From assembly GCA_030446685.1 (NCBI GenBank), contig JAUJMV010000029.1, positions 38,508 through 70,997 of the forward strand: a DNA stretch of 32,490 nt, given 5' to 3'. The position numbers and the translations under genes were made by a program. Numbering within the stretch: the stretch's first letter is position 1; each line of letters opens with the position of its first letter. The notes beneath the pieces are model-generated. The model had not been told where the DNA came from, ran no database searches, and was given only the letters and a program-made list of their open reading frames with translations. Positions 8,709-17,091 of the stretch are shown piece after piece. Source of the DNA: Thermomicrobiales bacterium. Lineage in GTDB: Bacteria; Chloroflexota; Chloroflexia; Thermomicrobiales; CADCWN01.

Positions 8709-9578
8709 GTGCCCTGTCCCCACTGTGCCGCGACCGCGACCGCGGAACAGCCGCGGCGCACCGCGCTCGGCTATCGCACCTTCCGGTGCCGCACCTGCCG
8801 GCGCGGCTTCAACGAGCGCACCGGCACGCCCTTCAACCACCTGCAGTACCCGACCGACGTCGTGTTGCTCGTCGTCCTGTGGCGGCTCCGTTACAACCTC
8901 AGCTTGCGCGACCTGGCCGAGATGTTCCTGCCGCGCGGCGTCGCCTTCACGCACGAGGCCGTCCGCGAGTGGGAGCGCGCGCTTCGCCCCGCTGCTCACC
9001 GAGCGGCTGCGGGCCAAGCGCCGCGGGCAGGCCGGTGCCTCGTGGTACGTGGACGAGACGTACCTCAAGGTCGATCATCGAAAGCGGCAAGCTGGTGCTC
9101 CCTCTATCGCGCCATCGACCGCGACGGCGACCTGGTCGACGCCCGGCTCAGCGAGACGCGCGACCTGGACGCCGCCCGGCGGTTCTTCCGGCAGCGCGGT
9201 CGAGACCATCGGCCGGATGCCGGAGCGCGTGACGACCGACGGCCACGACGCCGACCCCCGCGCGATCCGCGAGACGCTCGGCGAGCGCGGTCACCCACCG
9301 CACCAGCCGCTATCTCCATAACCGCGTCGAGCAGGACCACCGGGCGGTCAAGCAGCGGTACTACCCGATGCGCGGCTTCGCGCGAGTGTCGCGTCGGCGA
9401 GCCGCTTCTGTCGCGCCCACGAGGAGCAGCGCCAGTACTTCCGCGCGCGCCGCCAGCCCACGAGCGCGTCTCGCTCGCGGCACAGCGCCGCCTGTTCCAC
9501 GACCGTTGGGCCGCGGTATTGACCGCGCTGGCCGCTGGATCGCGTAGCAGCAGGCCGGCGCGCCTCGCGGCGCCGTGA
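8709..9578 (+). pseudogene. IS6-family transposase with N-terminal zinc ribbon, multiply frameshifted
   Basis: The start is GTG 8709, preceded by AGGAGG at 8698-8703. A zinc ribbon CPHC...CRTC opens the protein (residues about 3-32), followed by 'FNERTGTPFNHLQYPTDVV' and 'LWRLRYNLSLRDLAEMFL'. Frame changes near 8975, 9075, 9200, 9290 and 9385 then scatter the catalytic core: 'ASWYVDETYLKV' (first Asp), 'CSLYRAIDRDGDLVDARLS', 'PERVTTDGHDADPRAIRETL' (second Asp) and 'RVEQDHRAVKQRYYPMRGF' (Glu). The C-terminal reading 'RVSLAAQRRLFHDRWAAVL' ends about 9545-9578. It belongs to a different IS6 subgroup from copies A and B. At least five frameshifts mean it is dead, and the element's ends are not clear. 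Confidence 0.85.
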
Positions 9579-9627
9579 TCGCGCTGCCCTACGTCTGGTG
9601 CGCCGGCTCGGCCCAGTTCTGACACAT

Positions 9628-10025
9628 CCCCGTCAGAGGTTGGTGGGTCTTGCCGACATTCGATGATCTGAATTCGGCATTTCCTGAGCGACGAGGCGCG
9701 GGCGGCGCGCGCACGACCTGCGGCAGCGCCGCCACGCTGGAGCGGCAGCGCCAGCACGAATTGTTGGCCGTCGCCGGCGGCCTCGCGGCGGTGCGCGCAC
9801 TCGGGCCACTCATCCGCCCGTGTCAACGCACAAAATGAGCGGAAGGCGATCATCGAATGTCGGCAAGACCCAGGTTGGTTGACACATGTTTGCCGTGGTG
9901 GATGGCAGGAAAGCACGCGGCCAGCGCGACGGCAGGCGCGTGCTACCGTGGCAAGCGGCGGCAAGCGACCCGCCATGCTCGGCCACGGCGCAGTACAGGT
10001 CTGTGGCAACCAACCTCTGACGGGG
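9628..10025. repeat. 17-base inverted repeat overlapping the MITE-like segment
   Basis: CCCCGTCAGAGGTTGGT at 9628-9644 is exactly inverted at 10009-10025. Its left arm directly adjoins the left arm of the 24-base repeat, while its right arm is about 140 bases beyond the other repeat's right arm. Together they look like nested or successive insertions that used the same site. Confidence 0.65.
9645..9871. repeat. 227-base segment bounded by 24-base perfect inverted repeats (MITE-like)
   Basis: Bases 9645-9668 (GGGTCTTGCCGACATTCGAT then GATC) are the exact reverse complement of 9848-9871. The 179 bases between hold no gene. Perfect arms of this length strongly suggest the two ends of a transposable element whose middle has been deleted, or a miniature element. 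Outside the right arm comes TTGACACA (9879-9886), reminiscent of IS3/IS481-type outer ends. Confidence 0.75.
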
Positions 10026-10179
10026 TGTGCTGGGGACCGGGCGAGCACGACGGGGCGATCCGCCTCGTCCTGAGCTACAAGGTGTACGGCGTCGCCGCGC
10101 TGTGGGCCGGCACGGCGCTCGCGGCCCTGGCCGTGGGCGAGGCCGCGCCACGGGCGGCGAACGGCAGGGGGAAGGTGGC
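9872..10179 (+). other. Remnant region upstream of the spermidine-synthase-like gene
   Basis: No complete gene. In one plus-strand frame, bases 10047-10150 read 'GAIRLVLSYKVYGVAALWAG', then Ala/Leu-rich residues. This looks like one transmembrane segment of a lost protein, cut on its left by the inverted-repeat debris. Nothing else is recognisable. Confidence 0.35.
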
Positions 10180-12702
10180 GTGGCGGGGAATCTGACGCCG
10201 GCGTGGCTGGCGAAGCGCGGCACCAGCAGGGGTGGCCTGCTCCCCTTCCTGGTGCTGCTCTTCTTCCTCTCCGGGGGCAGCGGCCTGATCTACCAGGTGC
10301 TCTGGTTGCGGCTGCTAGGGCTCGTGTTCGGCGTCACGGTGCACGCCGCCGCCACGACCCTCGCCAGCTTCATGGCAGGACTCGCGCTCGGCAGCCTCGC
10401 GGCCGGGCGCCTCGCGGACCGTGCACGGAGCCCGCTGGCCTGGTTCGGCGCGGCCGAGATCCTCGTCGGCCTCACGGCGCTCGCCTCCCCGCTCGCCCTC
10501 GGCCTGCTGGAGCGACTCTACGTCGCCGCCTACCCGCTGCTGCCGCAGGCGCTCGGGCCGCTCACGCTGGTTCGCTTCCTCTTCGCCTCCGCCGTCCTGC
10601 TGGTGCCGACGACCCTGATGGGGGCGTCGCTACCGCTCGTGGCGAAGTCCGCCTTGCTGCGGGGCGGGGACGCCGGGGAACGGATCGGCCTCCTGTACGC
10701 GGCCAACACCGCCGGCGCGATCGGGGGGACCCTCCTGGCCGGGTTCTACCTGATCGGCGGCGTGGGCATCGGCGCGTCCTTCAAGCTGGCGGCGACGATC
10801 AACGTGCTGGTCGGGATCGCCGCGCTCGCGCTGGCGCGCACGGGCGGCCGACGCCACCCGGCCCCGCACTTGGACGCCGAGGTCGGGGGCGCGGCTGCCC
10901 GGCCGCCGGGCGCGGGGCCGCCGGCCGCAGGCTTGCCTAGCCGGGCGCGGCAGCTGGTGCTGCTGGTGTTCGCCGTGTCGGGCTTCGCCTCGCTCGCGCT
11001 GGAGATCGTCTGGTTCCGCGTGCTCATCCTCTACCTCTCGGTGACGACCTACGCCTTCACCTTCATGCTGGCGACGGTCCTCGGCGGCATCGCCGCGGGG
11101 AGCGCGCTCGTCGCGTGGCCGCTGCGGCGCTGGCCGGGTACCCCCTGGCGCTGGCTCGCCCGCCTGGCCGCGATCGAGCTGGCGCTGTCGGTGGCGAGCG
11201 CGCTCTCGCTCGCGGTACTGGCGTACACGCCCGCCGCGCTGGAGCGGGCCGCACCGCTCCTCGGCCGCGCGACGCCGCGCGGCCTGGCGATGTCGCTCAT
11301 CGCCAGCTTCCTGGCGCTCTTCCCGGCCACCCTGCTGATGGGGCTGGCCTTCCCGATCGGGCTGCACCTGTGGGTCGCCGGCACGGGGGGGGCCGACGCA
11401 CGGGCCGGGGAGCGGCTCGGCCGGTTCTACTCGCTGAATGTCTGCGGCGCCATCCTCGGCTCGGTCGTCGCCGGGTTCCTCCTCCTCCCCCGACTCGGCG
11501 GCCGGGGCAGCCTCGTCGCCCTCGCCGCCCTCGCCCTGCTCTCCGGCCTGTTGCTCCTGGCGGCGCTGCCGCCAGCATGGCGGGCATCCGCCCCCGGGGT
11601 CGGACTCGCGGGCACGGCGCTCTTCCTGGGCACGGCGCTGCTCGCGCCCGATCCCTACGTCGCCGCGTTGAGCCGCCGCTACCCGGGCGAGCAGCTCCTC
11701 TGGCGCGAGGAAGACCCGCAGCTGACGGTGAGCGTGCATCGGCGCGAGGATGGGGTGACGCTGCTCTACGTGGACGGCATCCACCAGGCGGACGACTCCC
11801 CGGCGATGCTCCGCTTCCACCGGCTCCTCGGCCAACTGCCGCTGGCCCTCCATCCCGACCCGCAGCGGGCGCTGGTGATCGGCCTCGGGGGAGGGGCCAC
11901 GGCCGGGGCGATGAGCCGGCAGGTCGGGGTCGAGATCGACGTGGTCGAACTCTCGACGGCGCTGGTGCGCGGTGCCGACCAGTTGCCCCACGTCAACAAC
12001 GACGTGCTGCGCCAGCCGAATGTGCGGCTGCGCATGGACGACGGGCGCAACTACCTGCTGCTGACGTCGCAGCGCTACGACGTCATCACCGCCGACATCA
12101 TCCGCCCGTTCCACGCCGGGGCCGGCAGCCTCTACTCCGCGGAATATTTCCGGCTGGCCCATGACGCGCTCGCCGACGACGGGCTGATGGCGCAATGGGT
12201 CGATACCTCCTCCGAGACCCAGTACCGGCTGATCGTGCGGACCTTCCAGAGCGTCTTCCCGCACACCACCGCCTGGGCCGACGGCGGGCTGCTGATCGGC
12301 TCGAAGGGGCCGCTGCGCCTCGATCCGGAGGGCGATGCGCGGCGACTGCGCGACCCCGCCACGCGCGAGGCGCTGGAGGCGCTCGATCTCGGCAGCACCG
12401 ACGCGCTGCTGTCGCTCTGCACCGCAGGGCCGGAGGAGGTGCGCCGCTTCGCCGGCCCCGGGCCACTCCTGACCGACGATCGGCCGCTGATCGAGTACTT
12501 CCTCACCCTGCCCCGGGGCGATCGCCCGGTCGATCTCGCCCGCCTACGCGGAGTCGAGGGGGAACACAAGGGGTGCCCGATCGCCCCCGATCCCGGGGCG
12601 GCCCGGAGCGAGGCCGGGCGGTCGCGCGGACGGTCCGGCACCCCGAACGGCGTGGCGCGCTGTCCTGCGCCGCTGCCCGTCGGACCCGCGGCCGCACGTT
12701 AA
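10180..12702 (+). CDS. Membrane-fused spermidine synthase-like protein (840 aa)
   Basis: An N-terminal multi-pass membrane region is joined to a spermidine/spermine-synthase-like methyltransferase-fold domain, the family usually labelled 'fused MFS/spermidine synthase'. GTG 10180 is chosen as start because GGGGAAGG lies just upstream and the hydrophobic run begins about 25 residues later; longer starts only add Arg-rich shadow sequence. Residues about 20-235 and 265-510 hold about a dozen hydrophobic helices ('SGLIYQVLWLRLLGLVFG', 'LYAANTAGAIGGTLLAGF', 'SLNVCGAILGSVVAGFLL'). The C-terminal domain (about 530-770) has the nucleotide-binding GLGGGATAG at about 568 and 'MDDGRNYLL' at about 618, followed by 'YDVITADIIRPFHAG'. 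The last about 45 residues are low-complexity and may reflect a displaced stop. The aminopropyl transfer reaction is known for the soluble family; the substrate of membrane-fused forms is not established. The next gene on the same strand is separate and has its own promoter. Confidence 0.85.
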   Translation: MAGNLTPAWLAKRGTSRGGLLPFLVLLFFLSGGSGLIYQVLWLRLLGLVFGVTVHAAATTLASFMAGLALGSLAAGRLADRARSPLAWFGAAEILVGLTALASPLALGLLERLYVAAYPLLPQALGPLTLVRFLFASAVLLVPTTLMGASLPLVAKSALLRGGDAGERIGLLYAANTAGAIGGTLLAGFYLIGGVGIGASFKLAATINVLVGIAALALARTGGRRHPAPHLDAEVGGAAARPPGAGPPAAGLPSRARQLVLLVFAVSGFASLALEIVWFRVLILYLSVTTYAFTFMLATVLGGIAAGSALVAWPLRRWPGTPWRWLARLAAIELALSVASALSLAVLAYTPAALERAAPLLGRATPRGLAMSLIASFLALFPATLLMGLAFPIGLHLWVAGTGGADARAGERLGRFYSLNVCGAILGSVVAGFLLLPRLGGRGSLVALAALALLSGLLLLAALPPAWRASAPGVGLAGTALFLGTALLAPDPYVAALSRRYPGEQLLWREEDPQLTVSVHRREDGVTLLYVDGIHQADDSPAMLRFHRLLGQLPLALHPDPQRALVIGLGGGATAGAMSRQVGVEIDVVELSTALVRGADQLPHVNNDVLRQPNVRLRMDDGRNYLLLTSQRYDVITADIIRPFHAGAGSLYSAEYFRLAHDALADDGLMAQWVDTSSETQYRLIVRTFQSVFPHTTAWADGGLLIGSKGPLRLDPEGDARRLRDPATREALEALDLGSTDALLSLCTAGPEEVRRFAGPGPLLTDDRPLIEYFLTLPRGDRPVDLARLRGVEGEHKGCPIAPDPGAARSEAGRSRGRSGTPNGVARCPAPLPVGPAAAR

Positions 12703-12752
12703 CGCGATGTTGACCATCCCTTAACGCCCCCTTAACGTCCGGCGGCTATCCT
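12699..12752 (+). promoter_or_regulatory. Pho-box-like array of four 11-base direct repeats plus -10 box
   Basis: TTAACG, TTGACC, TTAACG and TTAACG begin at 12699, 12710, 12721 and 12732, exactly 11 bases apart. A -10-like TATCCT at 12747-12752 begins 9 bases after the last repeat. An 11-base period of TTAAC-type half-sites replacing the -35 box is the known layout of PhoB/PhoP-controlled promoters. The downstream genes encode a glycerol-3-phosphate-type importer, a classic phosphate-starvation target. The first repeat overlaps the end of the upstream gene. Confidence 0.75.
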
Positions 12753-12821
12753 CCTCCCCGACGGTGGGGGCCGCGCGGCTGGGGGCGGTCGCGGACGGGG
12801 CGAGAGGTGGGAGGGAGGCCC

Positions 12822-13781
12822 ATGCAGCAGCTGGACGTACCCGCGCGCGATCCCGTGCGCAAGGGGAGGGCCGCGCGGCGCACGCCGGCCCTGCGGCGGC
12901 CGCGCTTCGCCGTCCCCGGGGAGTGGCTCGCCGGCTACCTCTGCGTCCTGCCGGCGCTGCTCGTCATCGGCGTCTTCGCGCTCTTCCCGGTCGCCTACTC
13001 GCTCGGGTTGAGCCTCTTCAAGTGGGATCTGGTGGCGCCCGAGGCGACCTTCGTGGGGCTGCGCAACTTCGAGACCCTCTTCGCCTCCGACGAGTTCCGG
13101 CGGGTGCTGCGCAACACGCTCGTCTTCAGCCTCGGCACGGTCGGGCTGATCGTGGCCGGCGCGCTGGGCCTGGCGCTGCTGCTGGACGTCGGGCTGCGCG
13201 GCATCGCCTTCTTCCGGGCGCTCTTCTTCATCCCCTACCTCACCCCGATGGTGGCGGTCGCGGCGCTGTGGATGTTCCTGTACGACCCCCAGCGGGGGCT
13301 GATCAATGTCGCGCTGGGCCTGGTGGGCCTGCCCGGGCCGGGCTGGCTGCAGAGCACGACCTGGGCCCTGCCGGCGCTGATCCTGGTCAAGACCTGGAAG
13401 GTGGTCGGCTACTACACCGTGCTCTTCCTGGCCGGGCTGCAGAGCATCCCCCCGGAAGTCCACGAGGCCGCCCGCGTCGACGGCGCCAGCGGGTGGCAGC
13501 GGGTGCGCCACATCACCCTGCCGCTGCTCTCGCCCATGACGCTCTTCGTGGTGGTCATCGCGGTGATCGGCTCCTTCCAGGATTTCGATCAGGTCTTCGT
13601 CATGACGCGCGGCGGCCCGGTCGACAGCACCAACGTGCTGGTCTACTACCTCTACGAGCAGGCCTTCCAGAACTATCGCGTCGGCCTGGGGTCGGCGGTC
13701 GCGGTGCTGCTGCTGGCGCTGCTGCTCGGCTTCACCGTGGTCCAACTGCAACTCTCGCGCCGCTGGGTGCATTATCAGTGA
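12822..13781 (+). CDS. ugpA: UgpA-like ABC transporter permease (319 aa)
   Basis: Inner-membrane permease of the MalF/UgpA (CUT1) type, half of the channel of an ABC importer. ATG 12822 follows GGGAGGGAGG; an in-frame GTG at 12807 would add five residues. Six hydrophobic segments are visible, from 'GYLCVLPALLVIGVFALF' (about residue 40) to 'VAVLLLALLLGFTVVQL' near the end. The cytoplasmic EAA loop that docks on the ATPase is 'VHEAARVDGASGWQRVRHI' (about 214-232), followed by the family's TLPLLSP. Length is normal for the family (about 300). It is the first gene after the Pho-box-like promoter and is followed 11 bases later by the second permease. The UgpA assignment, rather than a sugar permease, rests mainly on the UgpB-like binding protein downstream and the promoter. 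Confidence 0.85.
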   Translation: MQQLDVPARDPVRKGRAARRTPALRRPRFAVPGEWLAGYLCVLPALLVIGVFALFPVAYSLGLSLFKWDLVAPEATFVGLRNFETLFASDEFRRVLRNTLVFSLGTVGLIVAGALGLALLLDVGLRGIAFFRALFFIPYLTPMVAVAALWMFLYDPQRGLINVALGLVGLPGPGWLQSTTWALPALILVKTWKVVGYYTVLFLAGLQSIPPEVHEAARVDGASGWQRVRHITLPLLSPMTLFVVVIAVIGSFQDFDQVFVMTRGGPVDSTNVLVYYLYEQAFQNYRVGLGSAVAVLLLALLLGFTVVQLQLSRRWVHYQ

Positions 13782-13792
13782 GGCAGGATCGG

Positions 13793-14683
13793 ATGGGACA
13801 GACACCGCCGCAACAGGTCCGGACCCGATCGTGGGGAGTGCGTCGCCCGGGCGGCGGCACGCGGATCGCGCCGCTCACCGCCGCGGCGATCTACGCGCTG
13901 CTCGCGGCCATGGCGCTGGTGGTCGGATTCCCCTTCTTCTGGATGCTCGCGACCTCGCTCAAGAAGCTGCCGGACGTGTTCGTGTTCAGCCAGGTGCTGC
14001 CGCCCGAGCCGCAGTGGGGGAACTACCTGACCGCCTGGCGCAAGGCGCCCTTCGCGCGCTACTTCTTCAACAGCGTCTTCACCGCCACCGCCATCCTGGC
14101 CCTGCAGTTCGCGACGATCATCCCGGCGGCCTACGGCTTCGCGCGGCTGCGCTTCCCGGGGCGCGACCTGCTCTTCCTCCTGGTGCTGGCCACGATGATG
14201 GTGCCGGTGCAGGTGACCTTCATCCCCGCCTTCGTGGTCGTCTCCCGCCTCGGCTGGACCGATACCTACCTGGCGCTGATCGTGCCGTTCGCCACCAGCG
14301 CCTTCGGCATCTTCCTGCTGCGCCAGGCCTTCCTGCAGGTCCACCAGGCCTTCGTGGACGCCGCCCGCCTGGACGGCTGCGGCCACCTCGGCGTGATGCG
14401 CCACGTCATGGTGCCGCAGACCGCGCCCGCGCTGATCACCTTCGGCCTCTTCAGCTTCGTGGCGCACTACAACGACCTCTTCTGGCCGCTGGTGGTGACC
14501 GAGTCGCAGCGGATGCGCACGATCACCCTGGGCCTGGCCAGTTTCATCGAGTTCGAGGGCGGCACCCGCTGGAACGAGCTGATGGTGGCCAGCCTGTTCG
14601 CGATGCTGCCGCTGATCCTGCTCTTCCTCGCCACCCAGCGCTTCTTCATCAAGGGCATGGCCAGTAGCGGCATCAAGGGCTGA
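13793..14683 (+). CDS. ugpE: UgpE-like ABC transporter permease (296 aa)
   Basis: Second CUT1 permease (MalG/UgpE type), partner of the preceding gene. ATG 13793 has AGGCAGGA upstream; a GTG at 13778 overlapping the previous stop (GTGA) is an alternative. Six membrane segments are visible, beginning 'IYALLAAMALVVGFPFFWML'. The conserved MalG-type N-terminal 'ATSLKK' and the EAA loop 'VDAARLDGCGHLGVMRHV' (about 186-203) are present. The ending 'TQRFFIKGMASSGIKG' is typical of the family (QRYFVKGLTAGAVKG type). Length is normal. Confidence 0.87.
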   Translation: MGQTPPQQVRTRSWGVRRPGGGTRIAPLTAAAIYALLAAMALVVGFPFFWMLATSLKKLPDVFVFSQVLPPEPQWGNYLTAWRKAPFARYFFNSVFTATAILALQFATIIPAAYGFARLRFPGRDLLFLLVLATMMVPVQVTFIPAFVVVSRLGWTDTYLALIVPFATSAFGIFLLRQAFLQVHQAFVDAARLDGCGHLGVMRHVMVPQTAPALITFGLFSFVAHYNDLFWPLVVTESQRMRTITLGLASFIEFEGGTRWNELMVASLFAMLPLILLFLATQRFFIKGMASSGIKG

Positions 14684-14722
14684 GGGCTGTTGTCAAACGA
14701 CGAGTACGAGAGGAGAGCGATC

Positions 14723-16069
14723 ATGAGCATCACGCGGCGTCGATTCATGGGTGGCCTGACGACGGGCGCGCTCGGGCTCGTGCTGGCGAGTTGCGGCGGG
14801 GGCGGCAATGGGGCGACCGCGCCGGCGGGGACCGCCGGTTCCGGCGGCGCGGCGCCGGGTGGCGCCGCCGGCGGCAAGACCAAGGTGCGGTTCTGGTACG
14901 GCCTGGGCGGCCAGCTCGGCGAGGTGATCACCGGGCAGATCGCCAAGTTCAACGCGGCGCAGCAGGCGGTCGAGGTCGAGGGCGTCTTCCAGCAGAGCTA
15001 CGACACGGTCCAGCAGAAGTTCCAGGCGGCGCTGGTCGGCGGCGACGTGCCCGAGATCATCCAGCTGGAGATCCACGCCACGCCGCAGTTCGCCGCGGCC
15101 GGGGCGCTCGCGCCGATGGAGCCGTTCTTCGCCAATGACGCCTCGTTCAACTTCAATGACCTGTTGCCGGCGACGCTGCTGAACCAGCGCTGGGAGAACA
15201 AGCTGTACGCGATGCCGATCAACCGCAGCACGCCGATCCTCTATTACAACAAGAAGCTCTTCCGCGAGGTCGGGCTCGATCCGGAGCAGCCCCCGCGCAC
15301 CTGGACCGAGTTCCGCGAGATGGCGCGGAAGCTGACCAAGGGCGAGGGCGACAACCGGACCTTCGGTTTCATACCGGAGGCGAGCTGGTGGTATTTCGAG
15401 TCGTTCGTCTGGGGCAACGGCGGCCAGCTGCTGAGCGACGATCTGAAGACGGTCACCTTCGCCAAGCCGGGGGCCGAGGTGCTGCAGGTCTTGGCCGACA
15501 TGGTCTACAAGGACAAGACGGCGCGGGTGGTGGCCGGCGAGAATGCCGGCGAGCAACGGTCCCAGGAGTTCATCCAGGGAGGCGCCGCAATGATCATGGG
15601 GTCCACGGCCGGCCTGGGACGGTTTATCCGCGACGTCAAGGACTTCGAGCTCGGCACCGCCTTCATGCCGCACGGCGAAGGGCACACCTTTGCCGTGCCG
15701 ACCGGCGGCGCGGCGGCGGCCATCCCGGCGAAGGTACCCGCAGAGAAGCAGCGGGCGGCCTGGGAGTTCATCAAGTGGTGGATCAACACGGAACAGGGGG
15801 CCTTCTGGAGCAAGAACACCGGCTACTTCCCGGTGCGCCAGTCGTCGGTCGAACTCCTGACGCAGCAGGGCTACTACAAGGAGCACCCCCAGTTCAAGAC
15901 CACGATCGAGCAGTTGCAGTATGCGCGCGAGGCACCGCTGACCAGGCACTTCCCGGCCATCGCCAAGGAGATCACCAAGGGGATGGAGGCGATCCTGGTC
16001 AACAATACCCCGGCGCTCGAGGCCCTGACGAAGGCCCAGGAACGCGCGCAGGCGATTGTCCAGCAGTAA
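14723..16069 (+). CDS. ugpB: UgpB-like extracellular solute-binding lipoprotein (448 aa)
   Basis: Binding protein of the importer encoded just upstream. ATG 14723 follows GAGAGGAGAG. The N-terminus combines a twin-arginine motif (TRRRFMG) with a lipobox LASC (Cys24), so it is probably exported folded by Tat and lipid-anchored outside the membrane. A Gly/Ala/Thr linker follows. Similarity to E. coli UgpB is visible from memory along the chain: 'RFWYGLGGQLGEVITGQIAKF' in place of [20 protein letters not shown], then STPILYYNKKLF, GLDPEQPPRTW, KNTGYFPVRQSSVELL and QQGYYKEHP. This supports glycerol-3-phosphate or glycerophosphodiesters as substrate, with a sugar as the alternative. No ATPase gene (ugpC) and no glycerophosphodiesterase gene (ugpQ) follow. 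Confidence 0.85.
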   Translation: MSITRRRFMGGLTTGALGLVLASCGGGGNGATAPAGTAGSGGAAPGGAAGGKTKVRFWYGLGGQLGEVITGQIAKFNAAQQAVEVEGVFQQSYDTVQQKFQAALVGGDVPEIIQLEIHATPQFAAAGALAPMEPFFANDASFNFNDLLPATLLNQRWENKLYAMPINRSTPILYYNKKLFREVGLDPEQPPRTWTEFREMARKLTKGEGDNRTFGFIPEASWWYFESFVWGNGGQLLSDDLKTVTFAKPGAEVLQVLADMVYKDKTARVVAGENAGEQRSQEFIQGGAAMIMGSTAGLGRFIRDVKDFELGTAFMPHGEGHTFAVPTGGAAAAIPAKVPAEKQRAAWEFIKWWINTEQGAFWSKNTGYFPVRQSSVELLTQQGYYKEHPQFKTTIEQLQYAREAPLTRHFPAIAKEITKGMEAILVNNTPALEALTKAQERAQAIVQQ

Positions 16070-16188
16070 GATCGGCAACCAGCGGTGCATGGCAGGAGGC
16101 GTGCGCCCTGCTGTGTGAAGGATCTGGCTATCACGGCAGGCGGATGCCCTCTGGGTGCCCGCCGCCGCTGGCAAGGAGGCGGGACATC

Positions 16189-17016
16189 ATGGCCGATACA
16201 CCGCTGCCCGTCGTCGGCGCGGCGCTCCCGATCGCGTTGCTGGCCGAGTATCGCGACTGGATCGTGGGCGACGGGCGCGACCTGGAGATCCAGGACGCGA
16301 TCTACCCCGAGGTGCTGGACGGCGACTGGCGCCGGCGCGCGCGGGAGGGCCGCGCGCTCCTGGACGGGCACACCGGGCGCCTGGGCCTCCACGGCCCGTT
16401 CATCGGCCTGAGCCTGAACGGCCGCGACCCGCAGGTGCGCGCGCTGACCGCCGGGCGGCTGCGCCGGGGGCTGGAGTTCGCCGCCGAGCTGGGCGCGACC
16501 CACATGGTCGTCCACAGCCCGTTCCTCTTCTTCGGGGCCAACCCCTTCGTGCCGCACGCGCCCGGCCCCCGCGCGGCGGAGGAGGGCGCCTTCGTGCGCG
16601 CCACGCTGGAGGAGGTGCTGCCGGCGGCGGAGCAGGCCGGCTGCGCGCTCGTCATCGAGAACATCCTGGACACCAACCCGGCGCCGGTCCGCGCGCTGGT
16701 GCAATCGTTCGCGTCCGAGTGGGTCCGCCAGAGCCTCGACACCGGGCACGCCTTCATCACGCACCGCCTCGGCGGCCCGCCGCCCGACCAGTGGGTGCGC
16801 GAGACCGGCCCCCTGCTGGAGCATCTGCATCTCCAGGACACGGACGGGAACGTCGATCGCCACTGGGCGCCGGGCGACGGCGCGCTCAACTGGTTCGCGC
16901 TCTTCGAGGCGCTCGGCGACTTGGCGCACCGGCCCCGCCTCATCCTGGAGCTCCGCCAGCCGCGCGACCTCCCGCGCGCCGCCGCCTGGCTCGCGGGTCG
17001 CGGGCTGGCGCGCTAG
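16189..17016 (+). CDS. Sugar phosphate isomerase/epimerase-like TIM-barrel protein (275 aa)
   Basis: Member of the xylose-isomerase-like/AP-endonuclease-2 TIM-barrel superfamily. ATG 16189 follows AAGGAGG. Barrel strands end in conserved polar residues: GLHGPFIGLS (about 63-72), 'ATHMVVHSPF' (about 103-112), 'CALVIENILDTNP' (about 154-166, metal-binding Glu), 'VRQSLDTGHAF' (about 180-190, Asp and His), LEHLHLQDTDGN and 'RLILELRQP'. Members use divalent metals to isomerise or epimerise sugars and sugar phosphates. It lies 119 bases after ugpB on the same strand, so it is probably the last gene of the Pho-type operon and may act on the imported compound. The exact substrate is unknown. It is not a UgpQ-type glycerophosphodiesterase, whose HRG/HD motifs are absent. 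Confidence 0.75.
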   Translation: MADTPLPVVGAALPIALLAEYRDWIVGDGRDLEIQDAIYPEVLDGDWRRRAREGRALLDGHTGRLGLHGPFIGLSLNGRDPQVRALTAGRLRRGLEFAAELGATHMVVHSPFLFFGANPFVPHAPGPRAAEEGAFVRATLEEVLPAAEQAGCALVIENILDTNPAPVRALVQSFASEWVRQSLDTGHAFITHRLGGPPPDQWVRETGPLLEHLHLQDTDGNVDRHWAPGDGALNWFALFEALGDLAHRPRLILELRQPRDLPRAAAWLAGRGLAR

Positions 17017-17091
17017 TGGCGCACCGGCGTGCCGCCGCGGCAGGGAGGCGCGTGCGTTCGAGGCGCGCCTTGTTGGTATGGTGCATCAGCG

